Source: Microvirga arvi (GTDB lineage: Bacteria > Pseudomonadota > Alphaproteobacteria > Rhizobiales > Beijerinckiaceae). Taken from it: a stretch of 64,000 bases of DNA. Positions 63,318-64,000 of the stretch are shown piece after piece; the stretch's first letter is position 1, and each line of letters starts with the position of its first letter. A program made the translations under genes and the position numbers. The notes beneath the pieces are model-generated. The model saw nothing but the letters and a program-made list of their open reading frames with translations, was not told the DNA's origin and did no database searches. Location: contig NZ_JAFEMD010000024.1 in NCBI RefSeq assembly GCF_016892765.1, forward strand, positions 1-64,000, read 5' to 3'.

Positions 63318-64000
63318 TTACTCAGCGGGATGTTTCGCAGTGGTGATGCCCTTTGTCTTCGAAGGGCGTCGCATCAGCCCGACGGCCGCGGCAACGGTGC
63401 CCAGCACCGCTGCTCCGACGATGCCACGCACAAGCGACGCGGAGGCGATGAGCGCGCGCGGCTTCGACACAGATACGAAGCGCCCGCGGAGGCTCTCCTT
63501 GTCGTCGACCGGCTCGAACAGGTTGTCGGGCCTCGGCGCGGCCGGCTCATCTGTCATCTGACCGTCCCAGGCGCGGCGGGCCAGCAGGTAATCGAGGAGG
63601 CTGGGAGCGGCCATCGTTCCCAGGATGGCTTTGATGGTGGGACTGCCGACCCAGAGTTCCCGTGGCGCCTCGTACGCAGCCTGGACAATCGCCTCCGCGG
63701 CAACCTCGGGATCATGGATCGGCGGCACCGGCTGAAGCCGGCGGGGCAGGCGGCTTCGCGCCCAGTCGAATTGTGGGGTGTTCACGGCCGGCAGATGAAC
63801 CATCGTCAACCTAATGGCGCTGCCTTCGTGAATCAGTTCGCTGCGCAGCGAGTCGGTGAAGCCCCGAGCGGCCGCCTTGGCGGCGCAGTAGGCTGACTGG
63901 AGCGGGATCGAGCGGTAGGCGAGGGCGGAGCCAACCTGCACGATGGTTCCTGTCCCCTGCCGGCGCATGTGCCTCAGGGCTGCCAGCGTGCCGTGCACTT
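63318..64000 (-). CDS. SDR-family oxidoreductase, N-terminus beyond window
   Basis: At least 226 aa are visible. The short-chain dehydrogenase catalytic motif is SAYCAAKAAARGFTDSLRSE, with the Ser in GTIVQVGSALAYRSIPLQ. The NAD-binding glycine motif lies past the window edge. A C-terminal extension with a hydrophobic helix (SLVRGIVGAAVLGTVAAAVG) is unusual for the family and may anchor it to the membrane. It ends 16 bp upstream of the DUF2231 gene and is likely co-transcribed with it. Confidence 0.85.
   Translation of the reverse strand, partial: VHGTLAALRHMRRQGTGTIVQVGSALAYRSIPLQSAYCAAKAAARGFTDSLRSELIHEGSAIRLTMVHLPAVNTPQFDWARSRLPRRLQPVPPIHDPEVAAEAIVQAAYEAPRELWVGSPTIKAILGTMAAPSLLDYLLARRAWDGQMTDEPAAPRPDNLFEPVDDKESLRGRFVSVSKPRALIASASLVRGIVGAAVLGTVAAAVGLMRRPSKTKGITTAKHPAE

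Overview
The window looks like a high-GC alphaproteobacterium of the Hyphomicrobiales (Rhizobiales), most like Methylobacteriaceae/Microvirga or a relative. The basis is the C4-pathway 5-aminolevulinate synthase, the PRC-barrel secreted proteins, EcfG-like promoter motifs, and protein families common in that group. The region reads as accessory DNA (plasmid or genomic island). Clusters of intact genes alternate with long stretches of decayed coding sequence and transposase remnants. No rRNA, tRNA, CRISPR array or replication gene was seen.

Layout. 0-9.5 kb: an IS630-type transposase end, three PRC-barrel secreted proteins, a DUF421 membrane protein, a two-domain CAP/SCP secreted protein and several decayed secreted-protein genes. 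9.6-16.8 kb: hemA (ALAS), a putative amidoligase, and a tightly overlapping tautomerase-cupin-DUF4865 operon; then small genes and a CMD-family protein. 17.9-23.1 kb: UspA plus a membrane partner, a dead Rieske/FAD reductase copy, a large membrane protein, IS3/IS110 scraps and an MgtC protein. 23.4-32.5 kb: ftsH, IS5 relics, sdhB-sdhC-sdhD without sdhA, a CBS protein, a glycine-rich membrane protein and an apparently complete IS5-family element. 32.9-45.4 kb: a LysR regulator, an operon of UspA, membrane protein, orf and PAS hybrid histidine kinase, another UspA, D-galactonate dehydratase, a 7Fe ferredoxin and an intact Rieske/FAD reductase. 45.4-64 kb: a dense stress and growth-arrest block. 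It holds CBS/BON, a short HPF, five Rnk/GreA-C-like proteins, PTS IIA, speD-speE, RidA, HemD, a cation/proton antiporter, a glutamate dehydrogenase with an in-frame amber codon, an RsuA-type pseudouridine synthase, DUF488, PAS, NTF2-like, DUF2231 and an SDR running off the end.

How it fits together. Many genes belong to families used in low oxygen, stationary phase or osmotic/oxidative stress: Usp, CBS, HPF, Rnk-like, polyamine synthesis, heme synthesis, succinate dehydrogenase, ferredoxin reductases and FtsH. The most interesting signal is a 16-bp AATT-centred palindrome (consensus SAAANAAATTCRTTTG) at seven intergenic places. Four or five copies also share a second box at fixed spacing. Two copies lie about 131-134 bp upstream of the two paralogous uspA genes. 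Three lie about 118-120 bp upstream of tiny ORFs, two of which encode short single-pass membrane peptides. This suggests an undescribed regulon or promoter class linking Usp proteins, a hybrid histidine kinase and a family of miniature membrane proteins. All calls come from reading the sequence; no database search was run.
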